Assembly: GCA_005889405.1 (NCBI GenBank) | Contig: VBFY01000063.1 | Location: forward strand, 153,889-217,888 | Direction: 5' to 3' | Source: Chloroflexota bacterium | GTDB lineage: Bacteria > Chloroflexota > Limnocylindria > P2-11E | Length of the DNA: 64,000 bases | Part shown: piece after piece, positions 7,536 to 16,024 of the stretch | Layout: each line of letters opens with the position of its first letter | How positions within the stretch are numbered: position 1 is the first letter of the stretch | Program-made: the position numbers and the translations under genes | The notes under the pieces: model-generated | Seen by the model: the letters and a program-made list of their open reading frames with translations, nothing else | What the model was told of the DNA's origin: nothing | Database searches by the model: none

Positions 7536-9218
7536 GTGACGGAAAGGATCTCGCCGACCCGTCTGCGCGCGGCGTTCGCGCTCTTCGCTGTCGCGACGCT
7601 GCTGCTTTCGCTGCGAGTCGGATACTGGCAGACGATCGGGCGCAGCGCGTTGCTCGAGGGCGCGACCGACCAGCTGCGCAGCGAGCTTGTCGTCGAAGCG
7701 CAGCGTGGCGTCATACGCGACCGGAGCGGCGCGATCCTTGCGACGACCGTCGACCTCCGCTCCCTCTACGCGATCCCGAAACGGATCGCCGATCACGCTG
7801 CCACGGCGGCGAAGCTCGCGCCGATCCTCGCGACACCGGCTGCGACGATCCGCGCCGCGCTCGACTCCGGCGCGGAATGGCTCTACCTGAAACGGCGCCT
7901 GCCCGAGCCGGTCGCGCGTGCGGTCGAAGCGCTCGCCATCACTGGCCTGGGCTTCGAGCCCGAGCCGAAGCGGCTCTATCCGAACGATGCGCTCGCCGCG
8001 CACGTTCTCGGCTTCGTCAACGACGACGGCGTGGGCCAGTACGGTGTCGAGGGCGCGTACGACAAGGTGCTGCGCGGCGTTCCCGGGAGCCTCGTCGTCG
8101 AACGCGATCCGAAGGACCGCGAGCTCGCACTTGGACTCCGCACCGCGGTCCCTCCGAAGAACGGCGTGGACCTGATGCTCACCATCGACCTCGTCGTGCA
8201 GACCGCGGCCGAGGGCGCGCTCCGCCATGCGATCGAGCGCGAAAAGGCGACGAGCGGATCCATCATCGTGCTCGATCCGCGTGATGGTGCGATTCTGGCC
8301 CTCGCATCGGCGCCGACGTTCGATCCGGCACGCGTCGCCTCCGCTGACGCCGAGGCGCTGCGCGACCGTGCGATCTCATGGACGTATGAGCCGGGCTCGA
8401 CGATGAAAGCCGTGACCATTGCCGCCGGCATCGACACGCACGTGGTCACGCCGACCACGACGTACGACGACAAGGGCTACGCGATCATCGGCGGACGGCG
8501 GCTCAACAACGCTCAGGGCAAGGTGTACGGCACGACCACCGTGACACAGATCCTCGAGCGCTCGGCAAATGCCGGCGCGGTCTTCGTGGCCTCGAAGCTC
8601 GGACAGGATCCGCTGTACGAGTACCTCCGAGCCTTCGGATTCGGGACTCCGACGGGCATCGATCTCGCGGCCGAAGCCTCGGGTGCCGTACGTCCACTCG
8701 CGCAGTGGTATCCGGTCGATGTCGGCACGATCGCGTTCGGTCAGGGCATCGCGGTGACGCCGCTGCAGCTCGCGATGGCCTATTCGGCGATCGCGAACGG
8801 CGGCACACTCTATCGGCCCTACGTGGTGGCGGCGACGCGCGATGCGGACGGGGAGCACCGCACCGCGCCCGTCGCCGTCCGCAGTCCGATTACGCCTGAC
8901 ACCGCCGAGACCCTGCGTACGATGCTGGTGTCGACGGTCGATCGGGGCATCGCGCACGGCGCGAGCTTGGCCGGCTACAGCGTCGGCGGAAAGACGGGTA
9001 CCGCGCAGATCCCGAGCGATGACGGTCGCTACCTCGACGATGCGTACATCTCGTCGTTCGCCGGCTTCGTACCGGCGAGCGATCCGCGCTTCGTCGTGGT
9101 CATCGTCCTCGAGCGGCCACAGACGAGGCTGCTCGGCACCATCACGGCGATGGACGCGTTCCACGACGTCGCGACCGATGTGTTGCGGACCGCGCGCGTG
9201 CAACCGGACCGGCCCTGA
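7536..9218 (+). CDS. ftsI: Peptidoglycan D,D-transpeptidase FtsI (class B PBP)
   Basis: FtsI (PBP3/PBP2x-like) cross-links septal peptidoglycan together with FtsW. The 560-residue protein has an N-terminal membrane anchor (about 10-30), a dimerisation domain starting VEAQRGVIRDRSGAILA, and a transpeptidase domain. The active-site motifs are STMK (Ser288), SAN (343-345) and KTG (486-488). There are no PASTA repeats. GTG 7536 is preceded directly by GGAGGAAGA, one of the strongest ribosome-binding sites in the window. The gene is followed after 20 bases by murF; murE, which normally stands between them, is absent. Confidence 0.95.
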   Translation: MTERISPTRLRAAFALFAVATLLLSLRVGYWQTIGRSALLEGATDQLRSELVVEAQRGVIRDRSGAILATTVDLRSLYAIPKRIADHAATAAKLAPILATPAATIRAALDSGAEWLYLKRRLPEPVARAVEALAITGLGFEPEPKRLYPNDALAAHVLGFVNDDGVGQYGVEGAYDKVLRGVPGSLVVERDPKDRELALGLRTAVPPKNGVDLMLTIDLVVQTAAEGALRHAIEREKATSGSIIVLDPRDGAILALASAPTFDPARVASADAEALRDRAISWTYEPGSTMKAVTIAAGIDTHVVTPTTTYDDKGYAIIGGRRLNNAQGKVYGTTTVTQILERSANAGAVFVASKLGQDPLYEYLRAFGFGTPTGIDLAAEASGAVRPLAQWYPVDVGTIAFGQGIAVTPLQLAMAYSAIANGGTLYRPYVVAATRDADGEHRTAPVAVRSPITPDTAETLRTMLVSTVDRGIAHGASLAGYSVGGKTGTAQIPSDDGRYLDDAYISSFAGFVPASDPRFVVVIVLERPQTRLLGTITAMDAFHDVATDVLRTARVQPDRP

Positions 9219-9238
9219 CCGCTCGCTACCATTCGCTC

Positions 9239-10612
9239 GTGTTCACGCTCGAACAATTGCTCACCGCCACCGGTGGGCGCGTGATACAAGGGACGCCGCG
9301 CGCTGACGAGAGATTCGTTGGTGGCGCGTTCGATTCCCGGATCGTGCAGCCAGGCGAAGTGTTCTTCGCGCTTCGCGACCAGCGCGATGGGCACGAGTTC
9401 GTGACCGACGCGTTCGCTCGCGGCGCGCGCGCGGCGGTCGTCGAGCGGGCGGTCGACGCGCCGGATAACGCGCTCCTCGTCGAGGTGTCGCAGCCGCTGC
9501 ACGCGCTGCGCCGTCTGGCCGAGGTCTTGCGTGATGCCCATCCCATCCCTGCCGTGGGCATCACCGGCAATGTCGGAAAGACGACGACAAAGGAGGCTGC
9601 CGCTGCGGCGCTTGGCGCGCGCTACCGCGTCCTGCGCACGGCCGCCTCCTTCAACAACGAGATCGGCGTGCCGCTGACCTTCCTCCGCATCGAGCCCACG
9701 CACGAGGTCGCCGTGATCGAGCTCGGCTTCTACGTGCCGGGTGAGATCGCCGATCTCTGTCAGCTGGTGCGTCCACGGATCGGGATCATCACCGAGATCC
9801 CCGCCATCCCGGTGCACTTCGCGCGGACACCGAGCGTCGAGGCGATCGCTGCCGGTAAGGCGGAGCTGATCGCGTCGTTGCCGAACGACGGCCTTGCGCT
9901 GCTCAACGCCGACAGCCCACGCGTTCGTTCGCTCGCGTCACGCACGCGGGCTCGCGTGGTCTTCTTCGGCGAGAGCCAGGACGCGGAGCTTCGCGCGACG
10001 GATGTGCGCGCCGAAGGCCTCGTCGGGTTGCGCTTCACCGCGCACTACGAAGGCGAGCGCGTTTCCGTCGCGGTCCCGATCCCGGGCCGCCAGCTTGTCC
10101 CCGCGGCGCTCGCGGCGCTCGGGGCCGCCCACGCCCTGGGCGTACCGCTCGCCGAGGCTACCGTCGCGCTGCAAACGCTGGAGCAGCCCGCGCACCGCAT
10201 GGAGGTGCGCCGGGGCCCGGGCGTCACGGTCATCGACGACAGCTACAACGCGAGCCCCGCCGCGGCCCGGGCCGCGCTCGCCGTCCTCCGGGACGTGAAG
10301 GGCCGCCGCATCGCGGTGCTCGGGGACATGCTCGAGCTCGGGTCGTTCTCCGCCGACGCGCATGACGCCCTCGGGAGGGACGCTGCGCGCAGCACCGACA
10401 TCCTGATCGGTATCGGCGAGCTCGCGCGTACGGCGGTCGACGCGGCACGCGCCGCCGGCCTGGCGGAGGCCTACTGGGCGAGCGAACCGGGTGAGGCCCT
10501 CGTCCTGCTGCGACGCGTGCAACAGCCCGGCGACACGATCCTGGTGAAGGGCTCGCATTCGCTCGCGCTGGACCGGCTCGCGGACACCCTCGTGCGCCCG
10601 GTCGCGGTCTAG
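9239..10612 (+). CDS. murF: UDP-MurNAc-tripeptide--D-Ala-D-Ala ligase MurF
   Basis: MurF adds D-alanyl-D-alanine to the UDP-MurNAc tripeptide using ATP. The 457-residue protein has the N-terminal substrate domain (FVGGAFDSRIVQPGEVFFAL), the P-loop GITGNVGKTTTKE (about residues 106-118), the FNNEIGVPLTFL strand found in MurF but not MurE, and the C-terminal GDMLELG motif. The usual EMG motif reads ELG here. No MurE gene lies in this cluster, but the NNEIGVPLT and GDMLELG motifs argue that this is a true MurF rather than a MurE. GTG 9239 is a weakly supported start; the gene ends nine bases before mraY. Confidence 0.92.
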   Translation: MFTLEQLLTATGGRVIQGTPRADERFVGGAFDSRIVQPGEVFFALRDQRDGHEFVTDAFARGARAAVVERAVDAPDNALLVEVSQPLHALRRLAEVLRDAHPIPAVGITGNVGKTTTKEAAAAALGARYRVLRTAASFNNEIGVPLTFLRIEPTHEVAVIELGFYVPGEIADLCQLVRPRIGIITEIPAIPVHFARTPSVEAIAAGKAELIASLPNDGLALLNADSPRVRSLASRTRARVVFFGESQDAELRATDVRAEGLVGLRFTAHYEGERVSVAVPIPGRQLVPAALAALGAAHALGVPLAEATVALQTLEQPAHRMEVRRGPGVTVIDDSYNASPAAARAALAVLRDVKGRRIAVLGDMLELGSFSADAHDALGRDAARSTDILIGIGELARTAVDAARAAGLAEAYWASEPGEALVLLRRVQQPGDTILVKGSHSLALDRLADTLVRPVAV

Positions 10613-10620
10613 TGGCCTAG

Positions 10621-11607
10621 GTGGAGATCCTTGCCCTCGGTGTCTTACTGTCGGCATTCCTGCTCGGTCTCGTGCTCGGCGCGCCGTACATACGCGCCCT
10701 GCGGCGTTTCCGGATCGGACAGAACATCCGCCCCGAGGGTCCACAGACCCATTACGTCAAGCAGGGCATCCCGACGATGGGCGGCGCGCTGTTCATCGGC
10801 GTGACGTGCGCGCTCTGGCTGTTCGTCCTGCTTCTGTTGCCCGAGACCGAGCGCGATGTGTTCATCCCGCAGACGATCGTGCCGATCGGCGCGCTCGTCT
10901 TCGTCGGCGTGCTCGGCGCGATCGACGATCTCGTGAACGTCCGCTACGGCTTCGGCATCCGCGGGCGTCACAAGCTCGTCTGGCAGACGATCGTCGGCCT
11001 CGTTGGCGCGATCTACATCCAGCGCCACTTCGGCGTCAACGGCGTGTACGTCCCGCTCGTCGGCGAGGTGCAGATCGGTGAGGTCGCGTTCGTCGCGCTC
11101 GCGCTGTTCACGATCGTCGCGATGTCGAATGGGGTGAACCTCACCGACGGCATGGACGGTCTCGCCGGCGGCACCGCGGTCTTCGCTTTCCTGTCGGTCG
11201 CCTTCATCGCCGCCGCGCGCGGTTTCCCGTGGCTGGTCGTGTTCTGCGCCGCTATAACCGGAGCGATCCTGGCGTTCCTTTGGTTCAACGTGCATCCGGC
11301 GGAGGTGATCATGGGCGACACCGGCGCGCTCGCGCTCGGCGCGACGCTCGCCACGATCGCACTGACGACCGGATTCGTCCTCCTGTTGCCGGTGCTGGGC
11401 GTGATCTTCGTCGCGGAGACGGTCTCGGTGATGATCCAGGTCGGCGCGTTCAAGCTTCGCGGCAAGCGGGTGTTCCGGATGTCGCCGCTGCACAACCACT
11501 TCGAGCTCATCGGCTGGGCCGAGGAGAAGGTCACGATCCGTTTTTGGCTCATCGGCGCGGTCGCGGGGATCGTCGCGGCGATCCTCGCGTATGCGACGCC
11601 GAAGTGA
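10621..11607 (+). CDS. mraY: Phospho-N-acetylmuramoyl-pentapeptide-transferase MraY
   Basis: MraY transfers phospho-MurNAc-pentapeptide to undecaprenyl phosphate, forming lipid I at the inner membrane face. The 328-residue, roughly ten-helix protein shows the family motifs GIPTMGGALF, the metal-binding DDLVNVRYG (aspartate pair), NLTDGMDGLAGG, the MGDTGALALG loop, and the histidine segment MSPLHNHFELIGWAEEKV near the C-terminus. GTG 10621 follows the murF stop by nine bases. Its stop shares bases with a possible GTG start of pgeF. Confidence 0.96.
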   Translation: MEILALGVLLSAFLLGLVLGAPYIRALRRFRIGQNIRPEGPQTHYVKQGIPTMGGALFIGVTCALWLFVLLLLPETERDVFIPQTIVPIGALVFVGVLGAIDDLVNVRYGFGIRGRHKLVWQTIVGLVGAIYIQRHFGVNGVYVPLVGEVQIGEVAFVALALFTIVAMSNGVNLTDGMDGLAGGTAVFAFLSVAFIAAARGFPWLVVFCAAITGAILAFLWFNVHPAEVIMGDTGALALGATLATIALTTGFVLLLPVLGVIFVAETVSVMIQVGAFKLRGKRVFRMSPLHNHFELIGWAEEKVTIRFWLIGAVAGIVAAILAYATPK

Positions 11608-11639
11608 GCCGCGCCGCCCGCGGCACCGCACGTGCTCCG

Positions 11640-12380
11640 ATGAAGATCTGGCGCGGCACCTGGGTGGAGCGCGACGGGATGCTGTGGTCGCCGCTGCTCG
11701 GCGCGCTCGGTCTCGTCGCGGGTTTCACGACGCGTGCGCAGGGCAGCCTCGCCGGCTCGCGCCATCAACTCGAGGAGCAGGCGCGCAATCGGACGGCGGT
11801 CGCGCGGACGCTCGGCTTCCCGGGGATCGCGCGCGTCAAGCAGGCGCACGGAAAGGACGTCGTGCGCCTGGACGGCCCCGCGGAACCGTGGCCGACGGCC
11901 GACGCGCTCTGGACCGACCGCAGGGGCGTGCTGCTGGCGGTCGCCGCGGCCGACTGCGTGCCGGTCCTCGTCGCTGATCCGGAGGGACCTATCGGCGCCG
12001 CCCATGCCGGCTGGCAGGGGACCACTCTGCGCGTCGCGGAAGCGCTCGTCGAGGCGATGGTCACGGGAGGCGCGGCGCGCGAGCGGCTCGTCGCGTCGCT
12101 GGGCCCGGCGATCGGACCATGCTGCTATGCCATCGATATGGAACGCGCGGCTATCGTCAACGAGCGGATCGGCGAGGGCTGCCTGCGGAAGGTGAACGAT
12201 CGGATCGTGATGGACCTCTGGGCGGCTAACACCGCGCAGCTGCGGTCGGTCGGCGTGACTCGGATCGAGATGTCCGGCGTGTGCACGCTCTCGGGCGGCG
12301 CGGACCTCTGGTCGTATCGCGGCCGCGGTCCGGACGGCGTGTACGGCACCCAGCTCGGTTTCATCGGGAGACCGGCGTGA
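11640..12380 (+). CDS. pgeF: Peptidoglycan editing factor PgeF (YfiH/YlmD, laccase-domain family)
   Basis: YfiH/PgeF proteins belong to the Cu/Zn multicopper-like 'polyphenol oxidase' fold. In E. coli YfiH has been shown to remove UDP-MurNAc-L-Ser, an error of MurC that would otherwise enter the wall. The 246-residue protein has the metal and catalytic residues in HGKDVV, AADCVPVLV, AHAGWQGT and GPAIGPCCYAI. Its place between mraY and murD fits the editing role directly. ATG 11640 gives a normal length; GTG 11604, overlapping the mraY stop as GTGA, is a good alternative and would add 12 residues. Its stop overlaps the murD start. Confidence 0.9.
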   Translation: MKIWRGTWVERDGMLWSPLLGALGLVAGFTTRAQGSLAGSRHQLEEQARNRTAVARTLGFPGIARVKQAHGKDVVRLDGPAEPWPTADALWTDRRGVLLAVAAADCVPVLVADPEGPIGAAHAGWQGTTLRVAEALVEAMVTGGAARERLVASLGPAIGPCCYAIDMERAAIVNERIGEGCLRKVNDRIVMDLWAANTAQLRSVGVTRIEMSGVCTLSGGADLWSYRGRGPDGVYGTQLGFIGRPA

Positions 12381-13801
12381 CCCTCCTCTTCGATGCGGAG
12401 GTCGGCCGCGAGGATTTCCGCGGGCGTCGCGTGACGATCGTCGGCCTGGGCAAGGGTCGCACGGCCTCGGGACTCGCGCGGTTCCTCGTGTCGTGCGGCG
12501 CGCGTGTGACGATCACCGACGCGAAGCCGCGCGAACAGCTCGGGGAGGGCATCGGGCGCCTCGGCGACACGCCGGTCAAGCTCGTGCTTGGGCCGTCGAG
12601 CGACGATGCGGCGCTCGCCGACCCTGAGTTCGTGTTCGTAATCAACGGCGTGCGTCCGCGGTCGGCGACGATCCTGCGCGCGCTGCAGCGACGGATCCCT
12701 GTGCTCACGGAGATCGGGCTGTTCTTCCGGCTGTGCCCGGCGACGATCGTCGGCGTGACCGGCACGAAGGGAAAGACCACCACGACGACCCTGATCGGTC
12801 AGATCCTGTCCCGCGCCAAGCGGCGCGTCGTCGTCGGCGGCAACATCGGACGCGCGATCATTCAAGAGCTCGACACGATGACGAAAGACGACATCGTGGT
12901 GCTCGAGCTCTCCTCGTTTCAGCTCGAGACGCTCGCGCGCAGCCCGCATGTCGCGGTCGTCACGAACATCGGCGAGGATCACCTGGACCATCACGGCACG
13001 CGTGAGAGCTACATCGCGGCCAAGCGCAACATCGTCGCCTGGCAGGGTGCCAACGACATCGCGGTGCTGAACCTCGACGATCCCACCACGATGGCCATAC
13101 ATACCGGCGTGCCCTCGATGGTGCGTGGCTTCTCGCTGAGTCTGCGTCCGCGGCACGGCGGATTCCTCGATGCCGACGGACGTCTGATCCTGACCGACGG
13201 CGAGCGGCGCACGCCGATCATCGTCGCGAGCGAGCTGCGCATCCCGGGCCGCCACAACGTCGCGAACGCCCTCGCCGCGGCGATCGTCGGTGAGGTGTTC
13301 GACATCCCGCCCGACGTCATCGGAGCGGAGCTGCGCGCGTTCGAAGGCGTGGCCCGGCGTCTCGAGACCGTCGCCGAGAGCGATGGCGTCCTGTGGGTGA
13401 ACGACTCCGCGTCGACGACGCCGGACGCGACCATCAAGGCCGTCGACGCGTTCGACCGACCGGCCGTCGTCATCCTCGGCGGCGTCGGTAAGGGCGCCGA
13501 CTTCGGCGAGCTCGCGCGCGTGGTGGTCAAGCGCGCCCGCGCCGCGGTACTCATCGGAACGGCGGCGGACGAGATCGCGGGCGCGCTCGATGCCGCCGGC
13601 GCGCCACGCGCGGGCCTCACCGTCGAACTCGCGCGCACCCTCGAAGATGCGGTGACCGCGTCGCGCAGGCTCGCGAGGCCGGGCGACGTCGTGCTGCTCT
13701 CGCCCGCGTGCGCCTCGTTCGACATGTTCTCGTCGGCAGACGAGCGGGGCGACCGCTTCACCGCGCTGGTCCGATCGTTCACCGAGCCGGTGCGGTTGTG
13801 A
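12377..13801 (+). CDS. murD: UDP-N-acetylmuramoyl-L-alanine--D-glutamate ligase MurD
   Basis: MurD adds D-glutamate to UDP-MurNAc-L-Ala. The 474-residue protein begins with a Rossmann strand (VTIVGLGKGRTASGLARFL) that binds the uridine nucleotide. It has the P-loop GVTGTKGKTTTT, the LELSSFQLE motif, the GEDHLDHHG magnesium site, and the C-terminal VNDSASTTPDAT segment for D-glutamate. GTG 12377 overlaps the pgeF stop as GTGA. The D-glutamate it needs is made by MurI, encoded about 43 kb downstream in this window. MurD identity, against MurC/E/F, rests on the N-terminal Rossmann pattern and LSSFQL. Confidence 0.95.
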   Translation: MTLLFDAEVGREDFRGRRVTIVGLGKGRTASGLARFLVSCGARVTITDAKPREQLGEGIGRLGDTPVKLVLGPSSDDAALADPEFVFVINGVRPRSATILRALQRRIPVLTEIGLFFRLCPATIVGVTGTKGKTTTTTLIGQILSRAKRRVVVGGNIGRAIIQELDTMTKDDIVVLELSSFQLETLARSPHVAVVTNIGEDHLDHHGTRESYIAAKRNIVAWQGANDIAVLNLDDPTTMAIHTGVPSMVRGFSLSLRPRHGGFLDADGRLILTDGERRTPIIVASELRIPGRHNVANALAAAIVGEVFDIPPDVIGAELRAFEGVARRLETVAESDGVLWVNDSASTTPDATIKAVDAFDRPAVVILGGVGKGADFGELARVVVKRARAAVLIGTAADEIAGALDAAGAPRAGLTVELARTLEDAVTASRRLARPGDVVLLSPACASFDMFSSADERGDRFTALVRSFTEPVRL

Positions 13802-15051
13802 GACTCCTCCGCATACCGCGCACGACGTCGTACGACCTCGTCCTCGTCGTCGTGGTGCTCGCGCTCACGCTACTCGGGATCACGATGGTGTACAGCGCGA
13901 GCGGGATCAAGGCGCTCGACGCGCTCGACGACCCCCGGTATTTCCTGGGGTGGCAGTCGCTCTGGGCCGGGCTCGGACTGGTCGGGATGCTTGCCACGAC
14001 GCGCATCGACTACCACCGCTACCGCGCGCTCGCGCTTCCCCTGCTGGTCCTCGCAATCGCGTTGCTCGGCGCGGTGCTCCTTCCGGGTGTCGGCACGAGC
14101 GTGAACGGCGCCGCGCGCTGGCTTCGGGCGGGCCCGGTCGGGCTGCAGCCCGCCGAGTTCGCGAAGCTTGCCCTCATCCTCTATCTCGCGGCGTGGCTTG
14201 GCGCGCGTCGCGATCGGATCACCGCGCCCGGGATCATGCTGGGCATGCTCGTCATCACCACCGTCTTCACCGCGCTCGTCTTCATCGAGCCCGACCTGGG
14301 GACGGCGATCGTCGTCGGAGTGGTCGCGCTCGTCATGTATTTCGCGGCCGGAGCGCGGCTGCGGGTGTTCGCCGCGCTCGGATCGCTCGCCGTCGTCGTC
14401 ACACTCGCCGGTGCGCTCACGAGCGTCTATCGACTGCAGCGGATCACGACCTTCCTCGATCCGTGGAGCGATCCCCGCGACAAGGGCTACCAGGCGATCC
14501 AGTCCTTGTATGGTCTCGCGCTCGGCGGTCTGTTCGGCGAGGGACTCGGCGCCGGCCGCGAAAAGTTCGGCTACCTGCCCTTCCCGTACACCGATTCGAT
14601 CTTCGCGATCCTCGGCGACGAGCTCGGTCTCGCCGGCACGCTCGCCGTCATCGTCTTATTCCTCGTGCTCGGGTACCGCGGCGTCCGTATCGCGCTGCGC
14701 GCACCCGATCCGATGGGCGCGCTCATCGCGACAGGCATCACGACCTGGCTGGTGTTCCAGGCGTGGGTGAACATGGCCGTCGTCGCCAGCCTCGTGCCGA
14801 TGACGGGCATCACGCTTCCATTCATCTCGTACGGCGGCTCGTCGCTCTGCGTCGGTCTCATCGCGGTCGGTATCCTCCTCAACGTTGGACGACAGGCCGC
14901 GCCGGCGCCAGCGAGCGTGCCGCGTGCTCCTCGTCGGAGGCGGGACGGGCGGGCACGTCAGCCCGCTGCTCGCGATCGCCGAGGCGCTGCGCGAGATCGA
15001 TCCGGAGGTGGGATTCCTCTTCCTCGGTGGTCGTCGCGGACGCGAAGCTGA
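13798..15051 (+). CDS. ftsW: Septal peptidoglycan glycosyltransferase FtsW
   Basis: FtsW is the SEDS-family polymerase that extends glycan strands at the septum, partnered with FtsI. The protein has about ten membrane helices and the family motifs NGAARWLRAGPVGLQPAEFAKL, FIEPDLGTA, and PYTDSIFAILGDELGLAG with its essential acidic residue. The conserved end PFISYGGSS is also present. GTG 13798 overlaps the murD stop as GTGA. The frame continues to 15051, 167 bases into murG, giving 417 residues with an arginine-rich tail of about 55 residues. SEDS proteins usually end close to the last helix, so the tail may be real or the result of a lost stop or frameshift near 14885. Confidence 0.92.
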   Translation: MRLLRIPRTTSYDLVLVVVVLALTLLGITMVYSASGIKALDALDDPRYFLGWQSLWAGLGLVGMLATTRIDYHRYRALALPLLVLAIALLGAVLLPGVGTSVNGAARWLRAGPVGLQPAEFAKLALILYLAAWLGARRDRITAPGIMLGMLVITTVFTALVFIEPDLGTAIVVGVVALVMYFAAGARLRVFAALGSLAVVVTLAGALTSVYRLQRITTFLDPWSDPRDKGYQAIQSLYGLALGGLFGEGLGAGREKFGYLPFPYTDSIFAILGDELGLAGTLAVIVLFLVLGYRGVRIALRAPDPMGALIATGITTWLVFQAWVNMAVVASLVPMTGITLPFISYGGSSLCVGLIAVGILLNVGRQAAPAPASVPRAPRRRRDGRARQPAARDRRGAARDRSGGGIPLPRWSSRTRS

Positions 15052-16024
15052 ACTCGTGCCGGCCGCCGGCCTGCCGTTCCACGCGACTCCGATGCCATCG
15101 CTGCGAGACCCGGATTCGCGTCTCGCGCTGCTGCGGACCGTCGCGGTCGCGCCGCTCGCCTTTCTCGATGCGCTCGCCTCGATTTGGCGGTTCCGGCCCG
15201 GCGTGTGCTGCACCACCGGCGGCGTCGTCGCCATCCCCGTCACGCTCGCGGCGCGCCTGATGCGTGTCCCGGTCTACTTGTGGGACGGTAACGCCCTGCC
15301 GGGCCGCGCGACACGTCTTCTCGCGTCCTTCAGCTCGCGCATCGGCGTCAGCTACGAGCAGGCGCGGCGCGTGCTGCCGCGCGGCCGCACGGTGCTGGCG
15401 GGGACTCCGATTCGCGCGTCGCTTCTGAAGTGGACGCGAGAGCGCGGTCGCGAGACGTTCGCCGTGCCGGCGGAAGCGATGCTCGTCGTGGTGAGCGGCG
15501 GGAGCCAGGGCTCCGAGCGCGTCAACGATGCGCTCTGGTCCGCGCTCGGTCGCATCATCCGGCGCGCTTACGTCCTCCACATCACCGGCGACAAGCACGG
15601 AACGCGCGCCGAGGCGCGACGCGCGAACCTGCCCGACGAGACGCGCGACCATTACATCGTTCGTCGGTTCCTCGGCGACGAGATGGGCGGCGCGCTTGCC
15701 GCCGCGGACCTTGCGATCGGCCGGGCCGGGGCTTCGTCGATCGCGGAGCCGCTCGCGTTCGGGATCCCGCTGCTGCTGATCCCGTTCGGCGCCGCCATGG
15801 AAGGGCACCAGGAGGCCAACGCACGCGCGATGGAGGAGACAGGCGCCGCGATCAGCATGCGCGAGGGCGAGCTCGATGGCGATCGCTTCACCGCGCAGGT
15901 CATCGGGCTCTTACAGAACCCCGATGGCCTGAAGCGGATGGCGAACGCCGCCCGCGCGGCGGGTCGCCCGCAGGCCGCGCGCGACATCGCGCGCGACCTC
16001 CTGTCGCTTGGCGGCTGCGGTTGA
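14885..16024 (+). CDS. murG: UDP-GlcNAc:lipid I GlcNAc transferase MurG
   Basis: MurG converts lipid I to lipid II on the cytoplasmic membrane face. The 379-residue GT28 protein has the N-terminal GGGTGGHVSPLLAIAEAL, the linker motif GGSQGSERVNDAL, and the C-terminal donor site GRAGASSIAEPLAFGIPLLLIPF followed by GHQEANA. TTG 14885 is the start with family-like length, but no convincing ribosome-binding site precedes it. GTG 14924 would begin directly at the first beta strand. Either start lies inside the ftsW reading frame. The stop shares bases with the TTG start of murC (TTGA). Confidence 0.93.
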   Translation: MDDRPRRRQRACRVLLVGGGTGGHVSPLLAIAEALREIDPEVGFLFLGGRRGREAELVPAAGLPFHATPMPSLRDPDSRLALLRTVAVAPLAFLDALASIWRFRPGVCCTTGGVVAIPVTLAARLMRVPVYLWDGNALPGRATRLLASFSSRIGVSYEQARRVLPRGRTVLAGTPIRASLLKWTRERGRETFAVPAEAMLVVVSGGSQGSERVNDALWSALGRIIRRAYVLHITGDKHGTRAEARRANLPDETRDHYIVRRFLGDEMGGALAAADLAIGRAGASSIAEPLAFGIPLLLIPFGAAMEGHQEANARAMEETGAAISMREGELDGDRFTAQVIGLLQNPDGLKRMANAARAAGRPQAARDIARDLLSLGGCG

